In this document: in pieces, positions 1 to 7,416 of the stretch
Layout of the letters: the number at the start of each line of letters is the position of its first letter
How positions within the stretch are numbered: the stretch's first letter is position 1
Assembly: GCA_016205085.1 (NCBI GenBank)
Contig: JACQJN010000285.1
Coordinates: 1-13,295 of the forward strand
Direction of reading: 5' to 3'
From: Elusimicrobiota bacterium
Lineage (GTDB): Bacteria; Elusimicrobiota; Elusimicrobia; JACQJN01
Length of the DNA: 13,295 nt
Position numbers and translations under genes: made by a program
Notes under the pieces: generated by a model
Told to the model about the DNA's origin: nothing
The model's input: the letters and a program-made list of their open reading frames with translations, nothing else
The model's database searches: none

Positions 1-11
1 AGAAAAGTGTG

Positions 12-165
12 TCGCAGGGCCGCCCCGCAGGGGTCCGCGAGTAGCGAGCAGCGTTAAACGAGCGGACATTTAACATTTGGTCGGCCCGAGACTCACAGCA
101 GTGCCGCATGTGGCACCTGCGGTTTTCTGAAGCGGCAAACCCGAGGGATCCGACCTGGCAAAATT
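12..165 (+). repeat. Structured dispersed repeat, family A, copy A1
   Basis: Positions 12-90 match the reverse complement of 12145-12223 at 76 of 79 positions without gaps. Within this core, GTCCGC (34-39) can pair with GCGGAC (61-66). Beyond 90 the two copies diverge in sequence but appear to keep hairpins: GTGCC (101-105) and GGCAC (112-116) enclose a GCATGT loop, and GGTTT (121-125) can pair with AAACC (137-141). GGTCGG (79-84) can also pair with a downstream CCGACC near 150. The element stops just short of the oxidoreductase stop codon at 170. I see no credible gene in it. It could be a non-coding RNA, a mobile single-strand-folding repeat, or part of a larger element cut by the window edge. 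The 3' limit is approximate. Confidence 0.7.
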
Positions 166-169
166 TTCA

Positions 170-1663
170 TCATAAAGAAGCCAATCGACTTTTCACGCGC
201 TCCGCGACGCGGTCGGCTAAGGCCATGATCGTAATATAGGGATTGATCTCGGCGCACTGGGGGAACAGACTGGCGTCCGCCACGAAAAGCCAAGGCACCC
301 CATGCACCTGCCCCCACACATCCGTCACTGAAGTCGCGAGATCCTCCCCCATCCGACACCCCCCCATCAAATGGGCCGTGGTGATGGATACCTTGCCTAC
401 TTTAAGTTCTTCCCTTACAATCAATTCATCCAAATTATCCTGTTCGGAAGACTCGACAAAAAACTTCTTCCCCGCCGGAGCATGCACACGCTCCGCCCCC
501 GCCGCAAAAAATATCCTGGCGCAAACTTTTATGGACTCGAACAAAGAATCCAGAACGGGCTCGGTCAACCGGTACTCCACCACAGGATTTCCCTCCCGGT
601 CTATTGTCACACGATTTTCGGGAAGGGCTGGATCGAGAGCCAGGACAAGAATCATCTGGAGGGTATCCATCCGGGAAACCATTCGGCTATGCTCTTGCCC
701 AAAACCGGCCAAATTCTTGGCGGTGGTGAAAGGAAAATACATGCAGGTCTCCAACAGAAACTTCTTGGACTCCACAAAATGGTCGCAGTAGTAGCTCTTG
801 GGATGGCCCCAGTAGTTGGTGATGGGCTTGGAGTGTTGGGCCACAAGAATAAAGGCGGGGTGGCAAGTAAAGTACCGGCCCAATGCGGGCAGCCGGGTTG
901 GGAGATGGGAGCGAAAAAGAAGCGCCGGAGTATTCACCGCTCCCGCCGCCGCCACCACCATCTTAGCCTTCACCCTATACTCTCCAGGCTCCCAGACAGA
1001 AGGATACCCAACCCCAGGATTTGAGACGGTGGCATAACAGACCCGATCCTGGATTCGGTTGACTTTACAGTTCGTGACCACTATGACTCCATTTTTTTCC
1101 GCCGCCGGAAGCTGAACCCGGTGTGTCCCCTGCTTGGCCGCATTGGGACATCCCAAGTTGCACATTCCGGACCCCTGACAGTCCCTTACATTGATGGGAA
1201 ACTGCTCAACCTTATAATTCAAATTCCTGCAGGCTCGATAGAAGAGCTTATTGTTGTCATTGAGATGATCCTCTTCCAAAAGATGGACGTTGTTCTCCTG
1301 GAGGTATTTTTGAGAGCGGCGCTTTATATCTTCCCATTCAAGGCCAGGAACCCCCCAGCGGGAAACGGTCTCCCTGGGAATGGTTAAAGAGGTTCCCGTG
1401 TACACCACCGTAGAACCTCCATAAGCTTTGGCAAAAGCGAACGTCATGCTCTTGTCCCTGGTCAGGAATCCGCCCCCATCAAAATAGAGCTTGTTGGCCA
1501 TCTCCAGCTCCTGCCCCGTGAAATCCGTCTCCTTAAATTTAGGCCCCCACTCCAGGACCGCGATTTTTACCCCTTCCTTACATAGGGGAGAAAGCTCCTT
1601 GGCCACAGCCCCTCCCCCCGCCCCAGAACCTATAATAACGATGTCAAACTCTTTTTCGATCAT
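170..1663 (-). CDS. GMC-family FAD-dependent oxidoreductase
   Basis: This 497-residue protein is a flavin oxidoreductase of the glucose-methanol-choline family, which oxidises alcohol or sugar hydroxyl groups using FAD. Seen in the sequence: an N-terminal Rossmann motif DIVIIGSGAGGG (residues 7-18); the YGGSTVVYTG stretch (81-90), typical of GMC signature 1; a cysteine cluster C162, C168, C172 followed by P-x-x-AK, found in the branch with long-chain alcohol oxidases and gluconate 2-dehydrogenase large subunits; and the C-terminal substrate half with HLMGGCRMG (H431) and NPYITIMALADR (N474), the usual catalytic His/Asn pair. I place the start at the ATG at 1663, directly before the Rossmann strand. 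The frame stays open to 1825, but that stretch translates repeat B1 and should not be annotated as protein. No Shine-Dalgarno or signal peptide is evident. The upstream gene at 1846-2244 is its probable small subunit. The substrate cannot be inferred. Confidence 0.93.
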   Translation of the reverse strand: MIEKEFDIVIIGSGAGGGAVAKELSPLCKEGVKIAVLEWGPKFKETDFTGQELEMANKLYFDGGGFLTRDKSMTFAFAKAYGGSTVVYTGTSLTIPRETVSRWGVPGLEWEDIKRRSQKYLQENNVHLLEEDHLNDNNKLFYRACRNLNYKVEQFPINVRDCQGSGMCNLGCPNAAKQGTHRVQLPAAEKNGVIVVTNCKVNRIQDRVCYATVSNPGVGYPSVWEPGEYRVKAKMVVAAAGAVNTPALLFRSHLPTRLPALGRYFTCHPAFILVAQHSKPITNYWGHPKSYYCDHFVESKKFLLETCMYFPFTTAKNLAGFGQEHSRMVSRMDTLQMILVLALDPALPENRVTIDREGNPVVEYRLTEPVLDSLFESIKVCARIFFAAGAERVHAPAGKKFFVESSEQDNLDELIVREELKVGKVSITTAHLMGGCRMGEDLATSVTDVWGQVHGVPWLFVADASLFPQCAEINPYITIMALADRVAERVKSRLASL

Positions 1664-1667
1664 TAGA

Positions 1668-1852
1668 TTTATACAGAAATTGGGTGGCCAAGATTTGCTG
1701 GCTGTAGCGGGCTGTCCGGAAGTCGCGGGGAACCCAATCTTTCGCACAGTGAAAGTTGGGTAGCGACTGAGGGCCAGAGCCCAAATCTTTTGGGTCAAAA
1801 GATTTGAGGCGACCCGCGCTAGCAAACTTGGTCAGGACCCAATTTCTATAAA
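1668..1852. repeat. Structured dispersed repeat, family B, copy B1
   Basis: The element is a long imperfect inverted repeat with two internal hairpins, in the same layout as copy B2 at 12325-12490. Outer stem: GAAATTGGGT (1676-1685) with ACCCAATTTC (1837-1846), extended by TTTATA (1668-1673) with TATAAA (1847-1852). Inner arms: CCAAG-A-TTTGCTGGC pairs with GCTAGCAAA-CTTGG, leaving one bulged A. GCGGG (1707-1711) pairs with CCCGC (1813-1817). Hairpin one: AGTCGC (1721-1726)/GCGACT (1763-1768), with ACCCAA/TTGGGT and CTTTC/GAAAG inside. Hairpin two: a perfect 10-bp stem, CAAATCTTTT (1782-1791)/AAAAGATTTG (1797-1806). It fills the gap between two oxidoreductase genes, and its right arm contains the stop codon of the upstream gene. 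The active strand is unknown. Confidence 0.88.
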
Positions 1853-2244
1853 AGCTCATTTCCTTTTTTGGAAGGCCTATAATGAACCCCCTCCCCCACC
1901 TCCGGCCTCCCATAATACCCCATGAAAATCAATGTCTTTATCCCCCAAAAACCCTTGCGGATCAATGCCACGGGGGCCTCCTGAAACCACATCAGCGCGG
2001 AATCCTGATTTTTAGGCGGGAGCCTGTCCAACGAACCCCCGTATCTCAATGCGGGAAACCATTTGAGCACGAACAAGAAGAGCGCTATCTGGCGTTTTAT
2101 GGAATCCGGCTTAGAGGAAAGAGCATTTTCTATCAGATTGAAAAACCTCTCCCGAGCCTGGGCATCCAGATCCTTGGCCTCCGGAACAATCCGGCTAGCC
2201 AAGACCCACAAAAAGGCTCTCCGCTTTTCAGATAAAAATCTCAC
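1846..2244 (-). CDS. Gluconate 2-dehydrogenase subunit 3-like protein, probable partner of the GMC oxidoreductase
   Basis: This 132-residue protein begins with LSEKRRAFLWVLASRIVPEA and ends with an FWGIKTLIFMGYYGRPEVGEGVHY region. That pattern matches the small helical subunit 3 family, or the equivalent N-terminal domain fused to GMC in long-chain alcohol oxidases. In both cases an early L-S-x-E-x-R motif is followed by VP and a late YY-x-x-P-x-x-x-x-x-x-Y motif. Such proteins are usually encoded directly beside a GMC subunit, as here on the same strand. No twin-arginine or other signal peptide is visible, so the complex may be cytoplasmic or the N-terminus may be reduced. The start is a GTG at 2244; an in-frame TGA lies 21 bp upstream, which excludes any longer start. 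No clear ribosome site is seen. The gap to the partner gene is about 180 bp and is filled by repeat B1. Confidence 0.75.
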   Translation of the reverse strand: MRFLSEKRRAFLWVLASRIVPEAKDLDAQARERFFNLIENALSSKPDSIKRQIALFLFVLKWFPALRYGGSLDRLPPKNQDSALMWFQEAPVALIRKGFWGIKTLIFMGYYGRPEVGEGVHYRPSKKGNELL

Positions 2245-2430
2245 CCAACTATTACACCAAATTCAAAGCGGGCAAGCATAGGGCCCTAGTATCAATAGGT
2301 CTAAAGTACTACTTTGGGGTTCCCTTTAGTTCCAAATTTCCTAGGCCAAATGCCAGGCCATTTTTGGGCCCAAATACCCTCCTGGGTTCTACCGTCCTAA
2401 TTATAGGATAGCCTCATGTTCGGAGGATTT
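2245..2430. promoter_or_regulatory. Divergent intergenic region with palindromes (possible operators)
   Basis: This region separates the minus-strand oxidoreductase pair from the plus-strand barrel operon, so it should hold both promoters. Three exact inverted repeats are visible: TAGGGCCCTA (2279-2288), AAAGTA-C-TACTTT (2303-2315) and TTTGGGCCCAAA (2363-2374). The two GGGCCC-centred palindromes are 85 bp apart centre to centre, close to eight helical turns. An AT-rich patch TAATTATAGGAT near 2398-2409 could supply a -10 box in either direction. I cannot find a convincing -35/-10 pair, so no promoter is assigned. Confidence 0.35.
2422..2427 (+). promoter_or_regulatory. Shine-Dalgarno site that decides the start at 2431
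   Basis: GGAGGA ends three bases before the ATG at 2431. An in-frame ATG at 2416 lies upstream of this site and has no comparable purine-rich motif, so 2431 is the better start. It also gives a cleaner signal peptide, beginning MIQPKKVSA. Confidence 0.7.
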
Positions 2431-5400
2431 ATGATCCAGCCTAAAAAAGTCAGCGCCGTTCTTCTATCCTTTATATTCGCCGGAACCATCCCCGGCCCAG
2501 CCGCATACCAAGTCCTGGCTCAAACTTATAGAGGCTCAACCACCGGAAAAACCTACACGGGCGGACAGGTGCGGACACAAATCTCCCCCATCACAACCAT
2601 CTCTTTCGGCAACATAAAATCTCCCAACCTCAATTTGGGCAAACCCCTCAGTCTGAATCAGGCCGTGAAAATTTCTCAAAATTTACAAAAAACGGCAGTG
2701 GCTATCACAAAACCTTCCTCTCCTGAAAAAACGTCCGCTGCCCTGAAAAAAACATTCGACCAAGCCTCTAAAGGCACCTCTTCAAATTTAGAACCGGCTG
2801 GAAAAATCGCTCCCGCGCCCAACCGGACCTCCCTCCTCATCAAAAACAATCCCTCCGTTTCCACCAAGGTCGCGCGACCTGTCGTTTCTTCCCCCAAAAA
2901 ACCTCGCTCTACATCTTTCCTTAAAAGAGTTGCGCTCATATTCTTCACCACACTATCTCTTCTCCTGCCCTCCTTCTCCGCTTTCGCCCCCAAGGCGGAC
3001 GCTATGTACGTCCGACAATATTTCGGACAGAACAAGGTGAAATACGACGTCCATGACTACAAGATTCTTAAAACCCCTCACTTTGACATCTACTACTACC
3101 CTGAAGAAGAAGAAGCTGTGAAACAGGCAGGCCGGATGGCGGAGGAAGCCTATGCCGAATTTAGCCAAGTCTTAAACCACGAATATAAAAAACCGCGCCC
3201 CATCATCCCCTATGCCTCCCGCGGGGATTTTGAACAAACCAACACCATGCCCTTCCAAGTCAGCGAGGGAGTGGGAGCTTTCACCGATTTCTTCCTTCAA
3301 AGGATCGTGATCCCTTTTGAAGGCAACATGGCTCGTTTCAAGCACGTTCTGCGCCATGAGATGGTCCATCAATTTCAATTCGACATCGCCGCGCCCAAAC
3401 TCAGCCAAAAGATGAACCTCATGAGAAGCAATCTGCCCCTCTGGTTTTTTGAAGGCATGGCGGAGCGCGTGGCCATGGGCAAGGTGGACGTCCACACCGA
3501 GATGTGGCTGAGGGAAGCCGCCATAGAGAATTTTCTTCCCAGCATGCGGCAGCTGGCCTACATGCCGGACTACCGGGCCTACCGGTTCGGGCAGTCCTTC
3601 TGGGACTTTATCATAGAACAGTACGGCGAATCCGCCGTTGTAGAGATCTATAAAAGAGCCGCAGGCCCTTCTCTGGCCGACGCCATAGGAGATCCCACGG
3701 AAAATTTAAACCCAATATTTAGGGGAGTCACGGGCAAGAGCCTGGATCAACTCTCCACAGAATGGTTCAACTCCATCCGCAGAAAGTATTACCCCCAGAT
3801 CGTAAACCATAAAACAGCCGATGAGGTGGGACGATATCTTCTTCCCATTCAGGACGATTGGCTGTATGGACCCAGGATCAAACTGGGCATCGCCCCCGCT
3901 CTCTCCCCCGATGGAAAGAAGGTGGCCTACATCTCGGGAGGCTCCGACATGACATTAAGCCTATACATGGCCTCCGCGGACAACGGCGGCAACACAGCGA
4001 GACTGGTTCGTTCGGGACAGACGGTATCTTTTGAATCCCTGCGGTCTATAGACGCTTCCGTCGCTTGGGCTCCCAACAACAAGGATATCGCCTTCACCGC
4101 TCTTTCGGAAGGAGAACCTGTTTTGTACATCATGGACACCGACCAGAAAAAGGTGACCAAAAACATCCGCCTGGACCTAGATGAGGTTATGCATCCCTCC
4201 TGGTCTCCGGACGGCCAGCAAATTGTCTTCACAGGACTCAAAGGCGCCCAAAGCAATCTTTATACAGTAAACCGAGATGGAACAGGACTTAAAGCCCTGA
4301 CACAGGATTTCTACAGCGATCTCCAGCCTGTTTGGTCTCAGGACGGCAAAAAAATAGCCTTCGTCACGGACCGTGGACCTGGAACAAACCTGGAAAAACT
4401 GACGTTCAATGACCTCCAGATCGCCATATACGATCTGGAGTCGGGCCAGATTTCTCTTCTCCCCAACCAGAAAGGCAAAAACATCAGCCCCCAATGGTCC
4501 CAGGATGGAAGTCAAATTGCATTCATATCGGACAGGACAGGCATCTCCAACATATACGTCCAGAATCTTAAGGACAACCAGATCTACCAGGTCACGGATG
4601 TTTTGACAGGTGTGACCGGCATCACTGAAGATAGCCCCGCCCTGTCCTGGGCCTCCGGCTCGGATCGCATGGTATTCTCCCTTTTCACAAAGGGGGGAGT
4701 CACCCTGAAGGCGATGGACAGGGTCTCCTCTGAAATGAAGCCCTTCCAGGAAGTCCAACCCCAAACCCCCGTTCCAGATTCTTCCATAGTCAAAATCCTT
4801 CCCGTAGTAGACTCGCTTCAAATTGTAAATCCGGACAGCCTCATGGGCACAGGCTTCTATGTCTTTCGCCCTTCCGGCTATTCTCCAAACTCCTCTTCCA
4901 GAGACTCCACCGCCACGGACACCACCGCCTCCATTCCCGACACAAGCCAATTCAAGACGGTGCCCTACAAAGCCAACCTCAGGCCGAATTTTATCGCGCT
5001 CAGCGGCACCAGCTTTGCCACAAACAGCGGCGTGTATCAAGCCATGTTCGTGAGTCTTTCGGATATGCTGGGGGACAAAAATCTTTTGGCAGCCATGTAT
5101 GGAACCAACCCCTTGACGGACGATATCTATGCCGAATACACAAATCAAAGGCGCCGCGCCAAGTGGGGGGCCTCTCTCTTCCGCTTAAGGAACGTCCCTT
5201 TCTTCTACAGCTTTGAAGGCCCTCGTGGGCCGGGAGGAGGCTTAGCCAACCGGAGCTACACTGTGGGAGAATTCTTCCTCCATTATCCCAAGAATAAGTT
5301 TGAAAGATTCGAGTTCGAAATATCCAACATCCTGGAGACACGAAAATACCCTCCCCTTATCACGGAGGATAAAACCGTCATCCCTTACCCTGCCGACCGC

Positions 5401-6000
5401 AGGCTTTCCATAGCTCCCAACATCAGCTACGTCAAGGACAATACAATCTGGGGGCCATGGGGGCCTCACCGCGGCACCCGCGGACGGATTGAATTCAGAC
5501 AATCTCTCCTAGACCGTCAGTTCACACAAGGCACAGTGGACTGGAGGAACTATAAAAACCTGGGCACCGATTTCATTTTAGCCAGCCGGGTCGTCCTGTC
5601 TACCATCCAAGGTCGGGACAAGATGCTCTACTACTTGGGAGGTCCCTACACCATTCGCGGCTACCCCTACGGCTCCGTTGTAGGCAACTCCATCGCCATG
5701 GCTAACCTGGAGATGCGCACACCCTTCATTGACCTGGTACTGATGCGGTTGCCCCTTTTGGGACGCATGGCCACCATGGCCAGAGGGGTCGTTTTTGTGG
5801 ATGCGGCCTACACTCGCTCTCCAGAATTCATCGCCGAACTGGTGGAAGATTCAAAGTTCTACCACACCCAGGAAGTAGTGGCTTCTTTCGGGTTCGGATG
5901 GCGGATGCCTTTTCTGGGAGTGTTATGGGGGTTCGACAAATCCTGGCGCATTCTGGAAGGAGGAGGCGCTTTCCAGGTATCCATATTCCCCGGTTTTTAG
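2431..6000 (+). CDS. Peptidase MA-like / TolB-type propeller / Omp85-like barrel fusion protein
   Basis: This 1189-residue envelope protein has three modules. (1) A zinc-metallopeptidase-like domain has HEMVH (residues 309-313) followed by WFFEGMAE (338-345), the HExxH plus downstream Glu pattern of the peptidase MA group. (2) From about 488 to 760, at least five or six propeller blades carry the TolB/PD40 signature, for example LSPDGKKVAY, WSPDGQQIVF, WSQDGKKIAF and WSQDGSQIAF. (3) After a Ser/Thr/Pro-rich linker comes a C-terminal barrel with GGPYTIRGYPYG (around 1070), the conserved Omp85/surface-antigen motif, ending in a terminal Phe as outer-membrane proteins do. Related fusions occur in Bacteroidota and several candidate phyla, usually without a proven role. 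Two signal-like hydrophobic segments exist, at 1-30 and 163-191. It is first in an operon with the GWxTD protein 9 bp downstream. The protease may be active or only a binding module. Confidence 0.9.
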   Translation: MIQPKKVSAVLLSFIFAGTIPGPAAYQVLAQTYRGSTTGKTYTGGQVRTQISPITTISFGNIKSPNLNLGKPLSLNQAVKISQNLQKTAVAITKPSSPEKTSAALKKTFDQASKGTSSNLEPAGKIAPAPNRTSLLIKNNPSVSTKVARPVVSSPKKPRSTSFLKRVALIFFTTLSLLLPSFSAFAPKADAMYVRQYFGQNKVKYDVHDYKILKTPHFDIYYYPEEEEAVKQAGRMAEEAYAEFSQVLNHEYKKPRPIIPYASRGDFEQTNTMPFQVSEGVGAFTDFFLQRIVIPFEGNMARFKHVLRHEMVHQFQFDIAAPKLSQKMNLMRSNLPLWFFEGMAERVAMGKVDVHTEMWLREAAIENFLPSMRQLAYMPDYRAYRFGQSFWDFIIEQYGESAVVEIYKRAAGPSLADAIGDPTENLNPIFRGVTGKSLDQLSTEWFNSIRRKYYPQIVNHKTADEVGRYLLPIQDDWLYGPRIKLGIAPALSPDGKKVAYISGGSDMTLSLYMASADNGGNTARLVRSGQTVSFESLRSIDASVAWAPNNKDIAFTALSEGEPVLYIMDTDQKKVTKNIRLDLDEVMHPSWSPDGQQIVFTGLKGAQSNLYTVNRDGTGLKALTQDFYSDLQPVWSQDGKKIAFVTDRGPGTNLEKLTFNDLQIAIYDLESGQISLLPNQKGKNISPQWSQDGSQIAFISDRTGISNIYVQNLKDNQIYQVTDVLTGVTGITEDSPALSWASGSDRMVFSLFTKGGVTLKAMDRVSSEMKPFQEVQPQTPVPDSSIVKILPVVDSLQIVNPDSLMGTGFYVFRPSGYSPNSSSRDSTATDTTASIPDTSQFKTVPYKANLRPNFIALSGTSFATNSGVYQAMFVSLSDMLGDKNLLAAMYGTNPLTDDIYAEYTNQRRRAKWGASLFRLRNVPFFYSFEGPRGPGGGLANRSYTVGEFFLHYPKNKFERFEFEISNILETRKYPPLITEDKTVIPYPADRRLSIAPNISYVKDNTIWGPWGPHRGTRGRIEFRQSLLDRQFTQGTVDWRNYKNLGTDFILASRVVLSTIQGRDKMLYYLGGPYTIRGYPYGSVVGNSIAMANLEMRTPFIDLVLMRLPLLGRMATMARGVVFVDAAYTRSPEFIAELVEDSKFYHTQEVVASFGFGWRMPFLGVLWGFDKSWRILEGGGAFQVSIFPGF

Positions 6001-6009
6001 GAGCGCTCT

Positions 6010-7416
6010 ATGAAAAATAAAATTTTCTGGCTGTTTGGTTTTTTGGGGCTGCTGGTTGGCTCCCCACCGGCACATGGGATAGAGGTGGCTGCCACACAAA
6101 TCAAAGACATGAAAGCCCCCTACTTCAAGGCTTCCGTCTTAAGCCGGCCCGAAGAGGACGGCTCCACATCCATCCTCATCCTCTTGGAAGTGCCCTGTTC
6201 CAACTTAAACTTTATCCGCGACAAGAAATCGCAGAAATTCTTATCTTCTTTTAAAACGGATATCTCCGTTGAAAATAAAACCAGCGGAGCTGTTTTTAAG
6301 GACTTCTGGACGGAAACCGTCGCCAAGCCGGGCCCCGGCATCCCGTCGGTGCTGAAGGTCTACAGAATACCCAACGTCCAGTCGGGAGAAAGCAAATTTT
6401 CCATCAAGGTGCAGGACTTAAGCTCCAGAGCGGCCGCCACCGAAGAAAATATCCCTCTCTCCGTCTCCGAGTACACCTCCAGCAACCTGGGAGTCAGCGA
6501 CATCCTTTTGCTGGATCAGACCCTTCCCAACAATGAGATCATCCCCAACCTTATGGGGCAGAGGCCCATCACCCGAAGCAGCTCCGATCTCTCTTACCAC
6601 TACAGGCTATTTAATCCAGCGGGAGCGGATACCGTGGAGGTTCGCTCCTGGATATTCAACCCCTATAAAGGAGATACCCTTCAGACCCAAACGAATATCT
6701 ACGCCACACAAGGCAAAAAAGTCTTAGAAAATGTGGAAAGGTATGTGAACGCTCTGGTAGACCCCAACCTCCAACCGGGCCGTTACGAACTGGGGATTTC
6801 CGCAATCCCCAAAGGCAAGCCGGAACAGGGAAGCACAATCAAAAGACCTCTCCTCCTGCATTGGGAAGGAGTTATCGCCGACTCCGATGTGGCCAAAGCC
6901 ATAGAGCAGATGAGATATTTAGAGGAGTATCCCGAACCCTTCTTCGGAAACTCAAAAGAGGCTAAAGACTACGCCAAACAGATGGCCAGGGAGCTCAACC
7001 GCATCCGGTATATTGGGCGGGATGACCAGTTCCTTATGTTTACCAAGGAAACCAGGGACATCCATAAACAGAAGCTAAGGTGGAATGAATTTAAACAGTT
7101 CCTGAAAGATTATGACCAAAATTTCATGACCATCTATTTCGTCAGAGTCTCGGAAGCCAATCAGCTCTACTCCACCCCTTCCCAAGAAGGTTGGGGAACG
7201 GACCGCGGGATGGTGCACATCGTCCTGGGTCCTCCCGATGAGAAAATGCTTGAGCCATTTCTTCGGGAGAAAAAATCTCACGAGGTATGGACCTACCACA
7301 GACATCCCGTGACCCAAAAAATGATTCAGATTACGTTCGAAGCCGATTCAGGAACCAACGATTTTGAATTGGCTAAAGGAAGCCGAGAGACGTGGGTAAA
7401 AGGGGAATCCAAATGA
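6010..7416 (+). CDS. GWxTD domain-containing exported protein
   Basis: This 468-residue protein has a signal peptide (MKNKIFWLF to about AHG, residue 24). Its defining motif is EGWGTDRGMVHIVLGPPDE (residues 393-411, GWGTD at 394-398), preceded by a helical segment (about 290-380) with the usual RYIGRDDQF and RWNEFKQFLKDYD pattern of GWxTD proteins. The N-terminal half is beta-rich, as in other members. GWxTD proteins are widespread in Bacteroidota, Acidobacteriota and candidate phyla; no biochemical role is established that I know of. An AGGAG lies about six bases before the ATG, and the stop overlaps the next gene. Its place directly after a propeller-barrel protein suggests a periplasmic or outer-membrane partner of it. 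Family assignment is firm; function is open. Confidence 0.88.
   Translation: MKNKIFWLFGFLGLLVGSPPAHGIEVAATQIKDMKAPYFKASVLSRPEEDGSTSILILLEVPCSNLNFIRDKKSQKFLSSFKTDISVENKTSGAVFKDFWTETVAKPGPGIPSVLKVYRIPNVQSGESKFSIKVQDLSSRAAATEENIPLSVSEYTSSNLGVSDILLLDQTLPNNEIIPNLMGQRPITRSSSDLSYHYRLFNPAGADTVEVRSWIFNPYKGDTLQTQTNIYATQGKKVLENVERYVNALVDPNLQPGRYELGISAIPKGKPEQGSTIKRPLLLHWEGVIADSDVAKAIEQMRYLEEYPEPFFGNSKEAKDYAKQMARELNRIRYIGRDDQFLMFTKETRDIHKQKLRWNEFKQFLKDYDQNFMTIYFVRVSEANQLYSTPSQEGWGTDRGMVHIVLGPPDEKMLEPFLREKKSHEVWTYHRHPVTQKMIQITFEADSGTNDFELAKGSRETWVKGESK

Noticed and set aside
1682..1806. Hairpin CAAATCTTTT/AAAAGATTTG as a Rho-independent terminator
   Set aside because: No run of T follows on either strand, and the same hairpin in B2 is part of a larger conserved fold.
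1668..1852. Repeat B as a riboswitch or leader of the downstream gene
   Set aside because: Both copies have the same plus-strand orientation, yet the gene after B1 is on the minus strand and the gene after B2 on the plus strand; the B2-side promoter also lies beyond the element.
4177..5148. Long 323-codon open frame on the minus strand
   Set aside because: It lies wholly antisense to the propeller and linker of the barrel protein, has Cys/Gly/Arg-rich composition, no recognisable motif, and the sense frame is clearly a real gene.
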